From positions 1-64,000 of the forward strand of contig CALZHP010000002.1 in assembly GCA_945787325.1 (NCBI GenBank): a stretch of 64,000 bases of DNA. Reading direction: 5' to 3'. The position numbers were made by a program, and so were the translations under genes. Below are positions 27,436-36,885 of the stretch, in pieces (the first letter of the stretch is position 1; each line of letters opens with the position of its first letter). Source of the stretch: an uncultured Desulfobulbaceae bacterium (lineage in GTDB: Bacteria > Desulfobacterota > Desulfobulbia > Desulfobulbales > BM004). Under the pieces are notes generated by a model. The model did no database searches, was not told the DNA's origin, and worked only from the letters and a program-made list of their open reading frames with translations.

Positions 27436-27972
27436 TTAAGTTCTGAACCTGTTCCCGGATTTTTTTGTAAATGGTTGCCATCCCGATATTTTTTTGGGTG
27501 TTTTCATCCTGACATAGTCGAACAGTCCAAAAAGCGGGATAGAAATAACCGAAATAAGAAGAACCTGTAGAAGTATAATACCCCATGACCACGATGGAGG
27601 ATTATCCGGAGAAAGGATGGTGACAAAAAGAAAAAGGCCTGTAGCGGCAAAGAGGTAACTTGCGGCAACCATCGGACCCTGGTAGGCAGATTCGCCAATG
27701 GCCAATTGCCTTGAGATTGCCTTCAGGAAAAAAAAGATAAGCAGGTACACCACCGGGTAGAGCCCCAGGAATATCCCAGAAAATATATCCATCAACAGTC
27801 CCAGCATGAAAGTAAGAGCAGCCCCTCGGATAATATCGATTCGATATGCCAGGAAGATGACAAGCAGAAAAACCAGGTCCGGCCTGCCGAGCCAATTTGG
27901 CATCAGCTGGAAAAGAGTTGTCTGGATAGTGAGCAGGACAACGCCAAGTAAAAGAAAGTTTAGAAGCAGCAT
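27436..27972 (-). CDS. mreD: Rod shape-determining protein MreD
   Basis: A 178-aa inner membrane protein with about five helices (LLLNFLLLGVVLLTIQTTLFQL, LVFLLVIFLAYRIDIIRGA, FSGIFLGLYPVVYLLIFF and others). MreD is poorly conserved in sequence; the call rests on helix pattern, length and position between mreC and mrdA. It acts in the elongasome, bridging cytoskeletal MreB/MreC and the wall synthases. The gap to mreC is 14 nt. Confidence 0.9.
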   Translation of the reverse strand: MLLLNFLLLGVVLLTIQTTLFQLMPNWLGRPDLVFLLVIFLAYRIDIIRGAALTFMLGLLMDIFSGIFLGLYPVVYLLIFFFLKAISRQLAIGESAYQGPMVAASYLFAATGLFLFVTILSPDNPPSWSWGIILLQVLLISVISIPLFGLFDYVRMKTPKKISGWQPFTKKSGNRFRT

Positions 27973-27986
27973 AATCCTTGCGATCG

Positions 27987-28823
27987 CTAATCTGTAAGTG
28001 AACTTTTTTTCATGACTATCAAAAGAGTCTCAAGCTGTGAAAAGTCAACAGAAGGCTCCACCTCAATCTGCTGAAACATGCCCCGCCTGTCTTTCTGCAC
28101 CATTGATACAGTACCGACAAGCAGGCCTTTTGGGAAAACCCCGCTTAATTCAGAAGTGACGACACGTTCTCCCTTCTTCACGTCACTGTTTTTAAGTACG
28201 TAATGCAACTGGTAAGAATTTGCTCCTTTGCCCTTAACAATCCCCCTCACGCGAGTTTTTTGGAGCAGGACATCGATAGCGCTGTTAGGATCATTAGCAA
28301 GCAACACCTTGGAATAATGAGGGGAAGTGTCCAATATCTGTCCAACTATGCCTTCAACTGTAACAACAGGCATGCCTTTTTCAACACCGTCACTGCTGCC
28401 CCTGTTAATTATTACCGTACGGAACCACAGTGACGGATCTTTTCCTATGATTTCAGCGGTAAGGGTTGGAGAAGGAAGGGTTTCTTTAAACTCCAGTAGT
28501 TTACGTAACCGGACATTGGTGGCAACAGCTTCACGGTATTCATTATTGAGTGCTTTGGTTTCTTTCAACTCATACCAGAGGCGTTTGTTTTCTTCCCGGA
28601 CATCCCAGAGAGCAGTATAGTCCTCCCATATATCCTTGAAATAGTCCGTTACATGTGTGACTCCCGATTGAACAGGGCCGATTATTTCCAGGGCAAGTTT
28701 GTGCGAAGAACCGAATTCCTGTCTCCCAACCGTTGAAATTATAATAATGAGGAGAAAGGTTAAAAGGCAGCCAAGAAGAACGAAAAAACTGAAATTTTGT
28801 GTTCGTTTGCCGCTTTTTTTCAT
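27987..28823 (-). CDS. mreC: Rod shape-determining protein MreC
   Basis: A 278-aa protein with one N-terminal helix (FFVLLGCLLTFLLIIIISTV), a coiled coil (VREENKRLWYELKETKALNNEYREAV) and a periplasmic beta-domain bearing the family blocks GMPVVTVEGIVGQILDTSPHYSKVLLANDPNSAIDV and GERVVTSELSGVFPKGLLVGTV. It dimerises and activates PBP2. A gap of 210 nt separates it from mreB, with no ORF and no evident terminator, so the operon is probably continuous. Confidence 0.96.
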   Translation of the reverse strand: MKKSGKRTQNFSFFVLLGCLLTFLLIIIISTVGRQEFGSSHKLALEIIGPVQSGVTHVTDYFKDIWEDYTALWDVREENKRLWYELKETKALNNEYREAVATNVRLRKLLEFKETLPSPTLTAEIIGKDPSLWFRTVIINRGSSDGVEKGMPVVTVEGIVGQILDTSPHYSKVLLANDPNSAIDVLLQKTRVRGIVKGKGANSYQLHYVLKNSDVKKGERVVTSELSGVFPKGLLVGTVSMVQKDRRGMFQQIEVEPSVDFSQLETLLIVMKKSSLTD

Positions 28824-29033
28824 TGAATATACATTGCGGGAGTGCTCGCCAATGTGTGTTGGCCAGTATCCCTGAAAATATGATTAATTAAAAGTCGTTG
28901 CATACAGAGATGCCCCTTTATTAATGATCGGGAGCATGGATATTTTTGGTTGTGCATTCGTGATGATATAACTGCTGTACATGAAAATCTTGTAAGGAAG
29001 GCATACAGTACCGGGAGGCCCTGTAAAGTTGTA

Positions 29034-30077
<1,044 letters not shown>

Positions 30078-30133
30078 TTAATCACCTTTCTGTTAAAGGA
30101 ATGCTGACTTAATCCGAAAAAATTATTTTGCTA

Positions 30134-30162
30134 TGAATAAACCATGCCCTGCAAGATGTCAA
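30134..30162 (-). promoter_or_regulatory. Sigma70-type promoter for the mre operon
   Basis: On the minus strand TTGACA (30162-30157) is followed after exactly 17 nt by TATTCA (30139-30134). The predicted start is about 50 nt upstream of the mreB ATG. Confidence 0.6.
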
Positions 30163-30326
30163 ACCTTTCGGGAGGGAAGAATAAAACCGAAAAAGGTTTT
30201 TAACGCAAGAACTGCACAACACACTGTTAAACCGTTATAATTTTTTTGAATCGGCGTTACTCTAACAGAGGAGACTTTCATTGGCAAGATATATGGTATT
30301 GCAGTAAGATACGCGGGAGAAAAAAC

Positions 30327-30391
30327 TTGACATATTGCCGGAAAACATGGTATCCAAGGCCAGAATCCGCCGCCGTTTGCGGCGGATTTTT
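30327..30391 (+). promoter_or_regulatory. Promoter and leader hairpin upstream of tRNA-Ala
   Basis: TTGACA (30327-30332) is followed after 18 nt by TATCCA with a TG two bases before, a weak extended -10. Immediately downstream, AATCCGCCGC (30364-30373) and GCGGCGGATT (30379-30388) form a perfect 10-bp stem followed by Ts, which is terminator-like and lies before the tRNA. It could cap a short RNA, partly terminate the tRNA transcript, or end an unseen transcript. Confidence 0.45.
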
Positions 30392-30407
30392 CGTCTTATA
30401 AAAGGAT

Positions 30408-30483
<76 letters not shown>

Positions 30484-30571
30484 TTTCTTATTACAGATGC
30501 GGGTGTAAGTTAATAACCGTTTAATAGTTCTTTAGGGAGGGCCTGGTCGGTTTTTCCTACGAGAAGCAAAG

Positions 30572-30623
30572 CCTCTCCTGTCCCGGTAAAGAACTGGCCT
30601 TCTTCCGACAGGAGAGGTTTTTT
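30572..30623 (+). terminator. Intrinsic terminator after tRNA-Ala
   Basis: CCTCTCCTGTC (30572-30582) pairs perfectly with GACAGGAGAGG (30607-30617) and is followed by six Ts. The 24-nt loop is large and could fold internally. It lies 12 nt before the small gene at 30635, so it could also act in that gene's leader. Confidence 0.6.
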
Positions 30624-30634
30624 GTGAGAAATAC

Positions 30635-30823
30635 ATGACTGCGAAAAAATCCACCAAAAATGAACAGGACAACTCTCTGAAACCTGTTTCCGAGGAAGCA
30701 ATTCTCAAAGTGGCAAAAGAAATTGTTGTCAAGTTTATTGAGGTGGGCCGTCTTTCTCCCGGCAACTTCGGCGAGACCTTTGATTCTATCTATAAATCGG
30801 TACGGGAAACCGTACGATCTTAG
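30635..30823 (+). CDS. Small conserved hypothetical protein upstream of mpl
   Basis: A 62-aa charged, probably helical protein: a polar N-terminus (MTAKKSTKNEQDNSLKPVSE) followed by AILKVAKEIVVKFIEVGRLSPGNFGETFDSIYKSV. I recall similar short proteins in related bacteria but no function. It ends 9 nt before mpl, so it is likely cotranscribed with it. The intact frame and the amphipathic helix support it as real. Confidence 0.7.
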   Translation: MTAKKSTKNEQDNSLKPVSEEAILKVAKEIVVKFIEVGRLSPGNFGETFDSIYKSVRETVRS

Positions 30824-30832
30824 CGCGTACCG

Positions 30833-32287
30833 ATGCCGTCCGCGAACCTACTTGACCCTTCCTTAAATATTTTTCCTGAACATCCGCGTCATATTCACAT
30901 AATGGGTATATGTGGCACCGGTATGGCGTCGCTGGCTGGTATGCTGAAAAGCAGGGGTTATCATGTCAGCGGTTCGGACCAGAATGTTTATCCGCCCATG
31001 AGTGATTTTCTGGAAGAGTCTGCAATTGCAGTGCAGAGCGGATATTCCCCTGATAACCTGCATCCGCGTCCTGACCTAGTGGTGGTTGGCAATGTTATAA
31101 CTCGTAAGAATCCCGAAGCGATTGAATTGGCGGCTTTGGGAATCCCCTATGTCTCTTTTCCTCAGGCGCTCAGACACTATTTTCTGAATGGCAAGACTTC
31201 GCTGGTTGTTGCTGGGACCCATGGAAAAACTACAACTTCATCGCTGCTGGCTACTGCGCTGTATGAGGTTGGACTTTATCCCGGCTTCATGATAGGGGGG
31301 CTGGTCCAGAAATTCGGCCGCAACTTTAACATCAGTGAAGGGGATTATTTTGTAGTGGAAGGGGATGAATATGATACAGCCTTTTTTGACAAAGGACCGA
31401 AATTTCTTCATTACCAACCACATATAGCAATAATCACCAGTATTGAGTTTGATCATGCTGACATTTATGCAGATCTGGAGGCGGTCAAGAACTCTTTTCG
31501 CAGCCTGGTTGGTATAATGCCGCAAGACGGCAGCCTTATCGCCTGTTTTGATGATCCGGTTGTTCGTGAAGTGGTCAGCGAGGCTCAGTGCCAGGTGTTG
31601 GGTTATGGCCTTAGGAGTGATCTGGACTGGTCTCTGTCAGAACTGAGTGTTTCACCAAATGGTACAGATTTTACAGTTTCACGCAAAGGAGAGGCATATG
31701 GGAAATTTCACAGCGTACTGCCAGGCAGGCATAACGCCCTCAATGCTCTGGCGGTTATTGCGGTAATGCATGAACTTGGGGTAGAACTGCAGCAGATCGA
31801 TAGAGGAATCAGCAGCTTTCAAGGGGTGAAAAGACGCCAGGAAGTTCGTGGTGAAGTTGGCGGAATCATCGTAATCGACGACTTTGCCCATCATCCCACC
31901 GCTGTACGTGAAACTGTGGAAGCGTTGGGGGTCGCATATGAAAGCCGCAGGCTGGTGATTGTTTTTGAACCTCGCACCAACACAAGCCGCCGTAAGGTGT
32001 TTCAGGATGCCTATGTTGAAGTATTTGATCCAGCAGATGAAGTGATTATCAAGGAGGCTGAACCTTTAAAGAATGTACCCGCTGAAGAGTTGTTCTCATG
32101 CCCGAAACTTGTGGACGAATTGAATGGGCGGGGTCAGAAGGCTCTCTACTTTCCAGTGACTGATCAAATAATTGAACACATTGCAGCTACAGCACGCCAA
32201 GGTGACGTTGTAGCTATTCTCTCCAACGGAGGTTTTGATAATATTCATTCACGTCTTATAGAAAGGCTTAACCTGAATATTTCATGA
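30833..32287 (+). CDS. mpl: UDP-N-acetylmuramate:L-alanyl-gamma-D-glutamyl-meso-DAP ligase (Mpl)
   Basis: A 484-aa Mur ligase of the Mpl type, which attaches recovered murein tripeptide to UDP-MurNAc in wall recycling. The MurC/Mpl start HIHIMGICGTGMASLAGMLKSRGYHVSGSD is followed by the ATP loop VVAGTHGKTTTSSLLA, the metal site VVEGDEYDTAFFDKGPKF and the C-terminal DDFAHHPTAVRET motif; EGDEYDTAFFDK separates Mpl from MurC. The final residues and the stop codon (AATATTTCATGA) lie inside the left end of an intergenic repeat, so the native C-terminus was probably replaced when the repeat arrived. This supports meso-DAP peptidoglycan. Confidence 0.93.
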   Translation: MPSANLLDPSLNIFPEHPRHIHIMGICGTGMASLAGMLKSRGYHVSGSDQNVYPPMSDFLEESAIAVQSGYSPDNLHPRPDLVVVGNVITRKNPEAIELAALGIPYVSFPQALRHYFLNGKTSLVVAGTHGKTTTSSLLATALYEVGLYPGFMIGGLVQKFGRNFNISEGDYFVVEGDEYDTAFFDKGPKFLHYQPHIAIITSIEFDHADIYADLEAVKNSFRSLVGIMPQDGSLIACFDDPVVREVVSEAQCQVLGYGLRSDLDWSLSELSVSPNGTDFTVSRKGEAYGKFHSVLPGRHNALNALAVIAVMHELGVELQQIDRGISSFQGVKRRQEVRGEVGGIIVIDDFAHHPTAVRETVEALGVAYESRRLVIVFEPRTNTSRRKVFQDAYVEVFDPADEVIIKEAEPLKNVPAEELFSCPKLVDELNGRGQKALYFPVTDQIIEHIAATARQGDVVAILSNGGFDNIHSRLIERLNLNIS

Positions 32288-32528
32288 GTAATTTTGAAAA
32301 ATTTTTATAACTGATTGATTTGTCCATAGTTCCTTACCTTTGCCATGTAGTATTTCAAATCCAATTTGTACCGAGTCGGTTCCGTATTTTTTCATTCAAA
32401 ATTACTCACCCAAAGGGCGAGCCAATTAAGCCGAATCTATTTCGGTTCAAAACAATACGCATACTTCAGTATGGCGAATCACTTTGAACCTCGTATCTTC
32501 AACCTGCTAGACTCGTGAAATATCCGGG
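32272..32528 (+). repeat. Structured intergenic repeat, copy A (downstream of mpl)
   Basis: A roughly 257-bp element with near-identical inverted ends (CCTGAATATTTCATGAG and CTCGTGAAATATCCGGG). Inside are a 13-bp perfect inverted repeat (GAGTAATTTTGAA at 32286-32298, TTCAAAATTACTC at 32395-32407) and a hairpin from GGTTCAAA to TTTGAACC (32444-32490) capped by CATAC-TTCA-GTATG. A second copy in the same orientation lies at 35743. It encodes no ORF; it resembles a MITE-like or mobile structured repeat. Confidence 0.8.
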
Positions 32529-32586
32529 TTAAATAGCAATCATAAAGTATACAGACTAACCAAGCTGGTTGTTTGCTGAAATAAAA

Positions 32587-32624
32587 AACCCGCAGGTCGT
32601 TTTATACGATCTACGGGTTTTTTT
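32587..32624. terminator. Bidirectional terminator between mpl and pntB
   Basis: AACCCGCAGGTCGT (32587-32600) pairs with ACGATCTACGGGTT (32606-32619) with one mismatch, flanked by runs of A and T. It can serve the convergent mpl and pnt transcripts. Confidence 0.75.
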
Positions 32625-32651
32625 GTCTCTTGCAGATTCTGCCGTATCAGG

Positions 32652-34022
32652 TCAGTCGCCCTTGAACTCTGCAACCAGTGCTTGTATGGAGGCCTTTGCA
32701 TCCCCAAAGTACATACGTGTATTCGGATAGAAGAACAAGGCGTTCTGAATACCTGCAAAACCAGGATTCATAGAGCGTTTAAGCACGATAACGGTCTTGG
32801 CCCGATGAGTTTCGATAATGGGCATACCGTAAATGGGACTGGTTTCTTCATCGAGAGCAGCAGGGTTAACAACGTCATTAGCACCGATTACTACACATAC
32901 ATCCACGGAATCCATTCTGGGATTGATGTCATCCATTTCCACCAGCTGATCATAGGGGACATTCGCTTCTGCAAGCAGAACGTTCATATGGCCAGGCATT
33001 CGTCCGGCAACAGGGTGGATCGCATAGGAAACTTCAGTGCCGTTTTCCTCCAGCAGTTCGCCAAGTTCCTGGACAACATGCTGTGCCTGTGCAACTGCCA
33101 GTCCATATCCTGGAACAAATGCGACCGAATCGGCTGCTTCCAAAATATAGTATACGTCTTCCGCGTTGGCCGGCCTAACTTCACCTTGAGGCCCTGTACC
33201 TGCGGCCTGAGTAGTTGCTCCGAAGCCTGAGAATAGTACGTTTGTCAGGGAACGGTTCATGGCCTTGCACATAATGTTAGTCAAGATAATACCGCTAGCA
33301 CCGACCAATGCGCCAGCCACAATAAGTATATTGTTGCTGATTACGAACCCGGCGGCACATGCTGCCAGACCGGAATAGCTGTTAAGCAGGGAAATAACAA
33401 CCGGCATGTCTGCTCCGCCAATGGGGATAACGGAGGTAACTCCGAATATAAGGGCGACGACTACAATTAAAAGGAAAATGGCGTAGCTGTCAGCCGGATT
33501 GATAGCGAAAATCGCGGCGGAAGCAACAGCCGTCAACAGTATAATAGCATTAATGATATGCTGTCCGTTGAAGACTATGGCCTTGCTGGGCATTATCTCG
33601 CTCAGTTTTCCAAATGCGATCATACTTCCTGAAAATGTGATACCGCCGATAAATGCAGAAAGGAAGGTTACGATCGCGATAAAAGCTGTCAGTTCAGGAT
33701 GCTGATGATATTCACCCCAGGCAAGGAGTAGACTTGCTATACCACCAAAACCGTTAAAGAGAGCGACCATTTCTGGCATGGATGTCATCTGTACCCTATA
33801 TGCTGCAAAGAGGCCAATAACAGTTCCGATGGCTACACCAGCTGCAATCCATTTGTAGTCGAGCCCCTGGTTTGCAAGGGTAACAATGATGGCCAGCAGC
33901 ATACCAGTTGCGGACAGGAAATTACCGCGCCGAGCTGTTGCAGGAGAGCTCAACATTTTCAGGCCGAAGATAAATAGGCTGGCCGAAATAATGTAGGCAA
34001 AGTTAATAGCTATTACATTCAT
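32652..34022 (-). CDS. pntB: NAD(P) transhydrogenase, beta subunit
   Basis: The 456-aa beta subunit combines about nine membrane helices with the cytosolic NADP(H)-binding dIII domain. The dIII nucleotide motif GYGLAVAQAQHVVQELGELL and the KRSMNPGFAGIQNALFF block are clear near the C-terminus. With the alpha subunits it uses the proton gradient to drive hydride transfer from NADH to NADP+. The start overlaps the alpha2 stop by 4 nt (ATGA), indicating translational coupling. A terminator follows. Confidence 0.97.
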   Translation of the reverse strand: MNVIAINFAYIISASLFIFGLKMLSSPATARRGNFLSATGMLLAIIVTLANQGLDYKWIAAGVAIGTVIGLFAAYRVQMTSMPEMVALFNGFGGIASLLLAWGEYHQHPELTAFIAIVTFLSAFIGGITFSGSMIAFGKLSEIMPSKAIVFNGQHIINAIILLTAVASAAIFAINPADSYAIFLLIVVVALIFGVTSVIPIGGADMPVVISLLNSYSGLAACAAGFVISNNILIVAGALVGASGIILTNIMCKAMNRSLTNVLFSGFGATTQAAGTGPQGEVRPANAEDVYYILEAADSVAFVPGYGLAVAQAQHVVQELGELLEENGTEVSYAIHPVAGRMPGHMNVLLAEANVPYDQLVEMDDINPRMDSVDVCVVIGANDVVNPAALDEETSPIYGMPIIETHRAKTVIVLKRSMNPGFAGIQNALFFYPNTRMYFGDAKASIQALVAEFKGD

Positions 34023-34312
34023 TTGGAGCCCCCTTCATCTTTCTTCTTGAACATTCCCAGCATTCTGTCGGTTACCGCATAGCCGCCAACAACGTTAATT
34101 GTAGCAAAGGCAACCGCCAGGGTTCCCAGGACTATAGCTACTTTCATGTTGTCTGCTTTCAGCGATGCCAAAGAACCGATGAGAGTAATGCCTGAAATGG
34201 CATTTGAACCGGACATTAGCGGTGTATGCAGGGTAGAAGGCACCTTGGAAATGAGTTCAAATCCCAGAAAAATAGACAGGGCGAATACAAAAGTCAGGAA
34301 TACAGGTTCCAT
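34019..34312 (-). CDS. pntAb: NAD(P) transhydrogenase, alpha2 (membrane) subunit
   Basis: A 97-aa membrane protein with three helices (FLTFVFALSIFLGFELISKVP, then ISGITLIGSLASL, then VAIVLGTLAVAFATINVVGGYAV), matching the C-terminal membrane part of E. coli PntA. Here it is a separate gene, giving the three-gene form of transhydrogenase. It ends within the pntB start and begins 9 nt after alpha1 ends. Confidence 0.95.
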   Translation of the reverse strand: MEPVFLTFVFALSIFLGFELISKVPSTLHTPLMSGSNAISGITLIGSLASLKADNMKVAIVLGTLAVAFATINVVGGYAVTDRMLGMFKKKDEGGSK

Positions 34313-34321
34313 TTTGTCCCC

Positions 34322-35458
34322 TCATTTGTTGATAATATTTTTATATGTTTCGCTGAAGATTTCACCGTCATGTGTAATAAGAGCACCCATGATAATGTCG
34401 TCATCAAGTTTCAGATCGAATTCCTTATTGTCTTTGTCCCAGAAATGATCAATAAAATTGCCAAGGTTTGCCGAGTACATCTGGCTGGCGGCTGAGGCAA
34501 CACGGCCGGGCAAGTTGGCAAGGCCAATAATTTTAACGCCTTCAACTTCAGTGACCTTGTCAAGTTCCGAACCTTCAACATTGCCGCCTGTTTCCACAGC
34601 CATATCGACAATTACACTGCCGGGCTGCATCTGGGCAATAATGGCGTGATCTACAATCCTGGGAGCTTTCCTTCCGAAAACCTGGGCCGTTGTTATAACT
34701 ACATCGGCTTGGGCACAGGCTTTGGCCATCCCCTCTTTTTGCTTGTGGAGCTGCTCCGGTGTGAGCTGCTTGGCATAACCGTCTTTAGTCTGGCCGGTTT
34801 CGCCGAGATCAATTTTGACGAATTTTGCTCCAAGTGATTTAACCTGTTCTTCAACAACCGGCCTGGTGTCAAATGCCTCAACCCGCGCTCCCATGCGCCT
34901 GGCAGTAGCAATAGCCTGCAAACCGGCAACACCAACGCCTATAATGAAGACACGGGCCGGTTTAATTGTACCAGACGGAGTTGTCATCATGGGGAAGATT
35001 TTGTCCAACTGCTCGCATGCTTGAATGACGGCAACGTATCCTCCCAGGTTGGCCTGTGAACTCAAGACATCCATCTTCTGAGCAATGGTGGAACGGGGAA
35101 TCATTTCAAGACTGATTGCATTGATGCCGTTTGTTTTGAGTTTTTCAACCAGTTCATTTTCATTAAACGGATCAAGATAGCTGACATGAATACAACCATT
35201 CTTCATCAGTTCAATCTCATCAATGGGAGGTTTGCGTAAACGCAGAACAATATCTGCAGATTTGAGGAGCGCCTGGCGATCGCTATTGATCTTTGCGCCG
35301 GCATTTAAGTAATCCTCGTCTTCAAACCTGCATGTAACACCCAAGCCTGACTCAACTTCAACCTCGGCACCTAGTTTTACTAGTTTATCTACAGTGGCCG
35401 GGATGAGCGGGACACGCTTTTCGCCCTCATAAGTTTCTTTCATTGCAGCAATTTTCAT
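34322..35458 (-). CDS. pntAa: NAD(P) transhydrogenase, alpha1 (NAD-binding) subunit
   Basis: A 378-aa cytosolic dI domain homologous to alanine dehydrogenase, binding NAD(H). It starts MKIAAMKETYEGEKRVPLIPATVDKLVKLGAEVEVESGLG and contains the Rossmann loop VFIIGVGVAGLQAIATARRMGARVEAFD. First gene of the pnt operon. The 640-base region upstream contains repeat copy B and the terminator of the next gene; no strong promoter stood out. The whole operon lies between two direct copies of the 255-bp repeat. Confidence 0.97.
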   Translation of the reverse strand: MKIAAMKETYEGEKRVPLIPATVDKLVKLGAEVEVESGLGVTCRFEDEDYLNAGAKINSDRQALLKSADIVLRLRKPPIDEIELMKNGCIHVSYLDPFNENELVEKLKTNGINAISLEMIPRSTIAQKMDVLSSQANLGGYVAVIQACEQLDKIFPMMTTPSGTIKPARVFIIGVGVAGLQAIATARRMGARVEAFDTRPVVEEQVKSLGAKFVKIDLGETGQTKDGYAKQLTPEQLHKQKEGMAKACAQADVVITTAQVFGRKAPRIVDHAIIAQMQPGSVIVDMAVETGGNVEGSELDKVTEVEGVKIIGLANLPGRVASAASQMYSANLGNFIDHFWDKDNKEFDLKLDDDIIMGALITHDGEIFSETYKNIINK

Positions 35459-35742
35459 GACTGCGGCTCCTTATTAATGCAATTAAATTGTTTCCTTCCC
35501 GGACAAGCCAAACCGGAAAAAATACATAAAATTGTTGTATGTGCTTTCACACATTTTAGAATTCAGAACGACTGATTCAGCTCTTAAAAAATCAATACGG
35601 CAAAAAACTGCCTTGTTGTAACACGGAAGTTATGTGTTATCAACCTGTAAGAATAATTTTGAAGAGTTGCTCCAATTACCATAATTAAATAATTATTGCA
35701 TCCCTTAATTGGAACTTTTAAGTACCTGATGATAAAGACTTA

Positions 35743-35998
35743 CCCGAATATTTCATGAGTAAATTTGAAAGTATTATAGGACATAGTATATTTTCAGATT
35801 GTTCCAAAAATATTCATTGTAGTTTTTCGATATCCAATTTGCACCTATAAGTTCAGCATCTCATATTCAAAATTACTCACCCAAGGGCGAGTCAATCAGT
35901 CCAAACCTACCTCGGTTAAAAGCAATTCACATACTTCAGTATAGCGAATCGCTTTTAACCTCGTATCTTTAACCTGCTTGGCTCGTGAAATATCCGGT
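35743..35998 (+). repeat. Structured intergenic repeat, copy B (upstream of the pnt operon)
   Basis: The same element as copy A, in the same orientation: ends CCCGAATATTTCATGAG and CTCGTGAAATATCCGG. The middle has diverged strongly, but the 3' half is well conserved. The hairpin is GGTTAAAAGC...GCTTTTAACC, a perfect 10-bp stem. Relative to copy A a C:G pair became A:T, so pairing is preserved although sequence changed. It lies 285 nt upstream of pntAa in the gap to the outer membrane protein gene. Confidence 0.8.
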
Positions 35999-36045
35999 CA
36001 AAGTTCCGGTCATTTCGTCTTTTGAAGTACATTTGCCAATTTTTC

Positions 36046-36079
36046 AAAAAAAAAGGCCGGCTGAAAGCCGGCCTTTTTT
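36046..36079. terminator. Terminator of the outer membrane protein gene
   Basis: AAGGCCGGC (36053-36061) and GCCGGCCTT (36067-36075) form a perfect 9-bp stem with a TGAAA loop, flanked by eleven As on the left, which read as Ts on the minus strand, and by Ts on the right. Likely works in both directions. Confidence 0.9.
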
Positions 36080-36099
36080 GAAACTGTGCAAGAGCTGGT

Positions 36100-36696
36100 T
36101 TAGTAACTAAATCTTACTCCAAACATAATATTGCTACTTTTGTATTCACTTTCCGTGGGACCAAAATCAGGATCAGTTGTAGCAAAATATCTGTATGAAA
36201 GGTCAAAAACGGTTGTACTTGATATAGCATAACTGGCCCCCAGGCAGAACTGATATGCCAAGACGGTGTCATCTTCATTGCCAACTGTTACTGGTCCTAC
36301 TGATAAACTGTCTACATCTATATTAGCAAATCCGATTCCAATTCCGAGGTAGGGAGCAAGTGGTGATTGGCTAACAAAATCATAATATCCGTTGATTAAA
36401 AAACTGAGGGCAGTTGTATCACCTGATGCGCCAACTGTATCAAAGTCGTTAGTCCGGTATGCTATTTCCAGCTCGGAGCGGAAGTCACCGTAATCGTGAC
36501 CGAAAGCACCGCTGATTGCAAATCCAGGGTCGTATTCCGTTGAAACCGAGCCGCTGGAATCGGTGAGGGTTCCATCATGCAGAAAGACGAGACCCAGGTT
36601 GCCGCTTAAATAATAATTAGGTTGTGCGCCAAATGCTGAAGTTGAAAAAATACAAAAGATGATACCAACCGAAAATGTCAGGATTACTCTCTTCAT
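36100..36696 (-). CDS. Outer membrane beta-barrel protein
   Basis: A 198-aa secreted protein with a Sec signal (MKRVILTFSVGIIFCIFSTSAFG) and alternating hydrophobic strands typical of an 8-stranded OmpA/OmpW-like barrel (YYLSGNLGLVFLHDG, SELEIAYRTNDFD, APYLGIGIGFANIDVDS, VFDLSYRYFATTDPD). The chain ends in Tyr after an aromatic beta-strand (NIMFGVRFSY), the usual signal for barrel assembly. Function unknown; it could be structural or a small porin. Single gene with its own terminator. Confidence 0.85.
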   Translation of the reverse strand: MKRVILTFSVGIIFCIFSTSAFGAQPNYYLSGNLGLVFLHDGTLTDSSGSVSTEYDPGFAISGAFGHDYGDFRSELEIAYRTNDFDTVGASGDTTALSFLINGYYDFVSQSPLAPYLGIGIGFANIDVDSLSVGPVTVGNEDDTVLAYQFCLGASYAISSTTVFDLSYRYFATTDPDFGPTESEYKSSNIMFGVRFSY

Positions 36697-36796
36697 TTTT
36701 TTACCCTCCTTATTTATTCATTAGTTATTGGCCATGAAGTTGAGTGAGCTGAAATGTTGACCTATAATACAGAAACTTATAGAAAAATATTATAAA

Positions 36797-36833
36797 TGGA
36801 GTGTCCCGCTTCACATTGAAATGGGACACTCCA
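36797..36833 (-). terminator. Hairpin downstream of the cytochrome c gene
   Basis: TGGAGTGTCCC (36797-36807) and GGGACACTCCA (36823-36833) form a perfect 11-bp stem with a 15-nt loop, about 50 nt after the cytochrome stop. The following minus-strand sequence is AT-rich but not a pure T-run. Confidence 0.6.
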
Positions 36834-36885
36834 AGCAGTGAACTGTAGCGTGATAGCATTTAGATGTTTATCAATATTTCCAATG

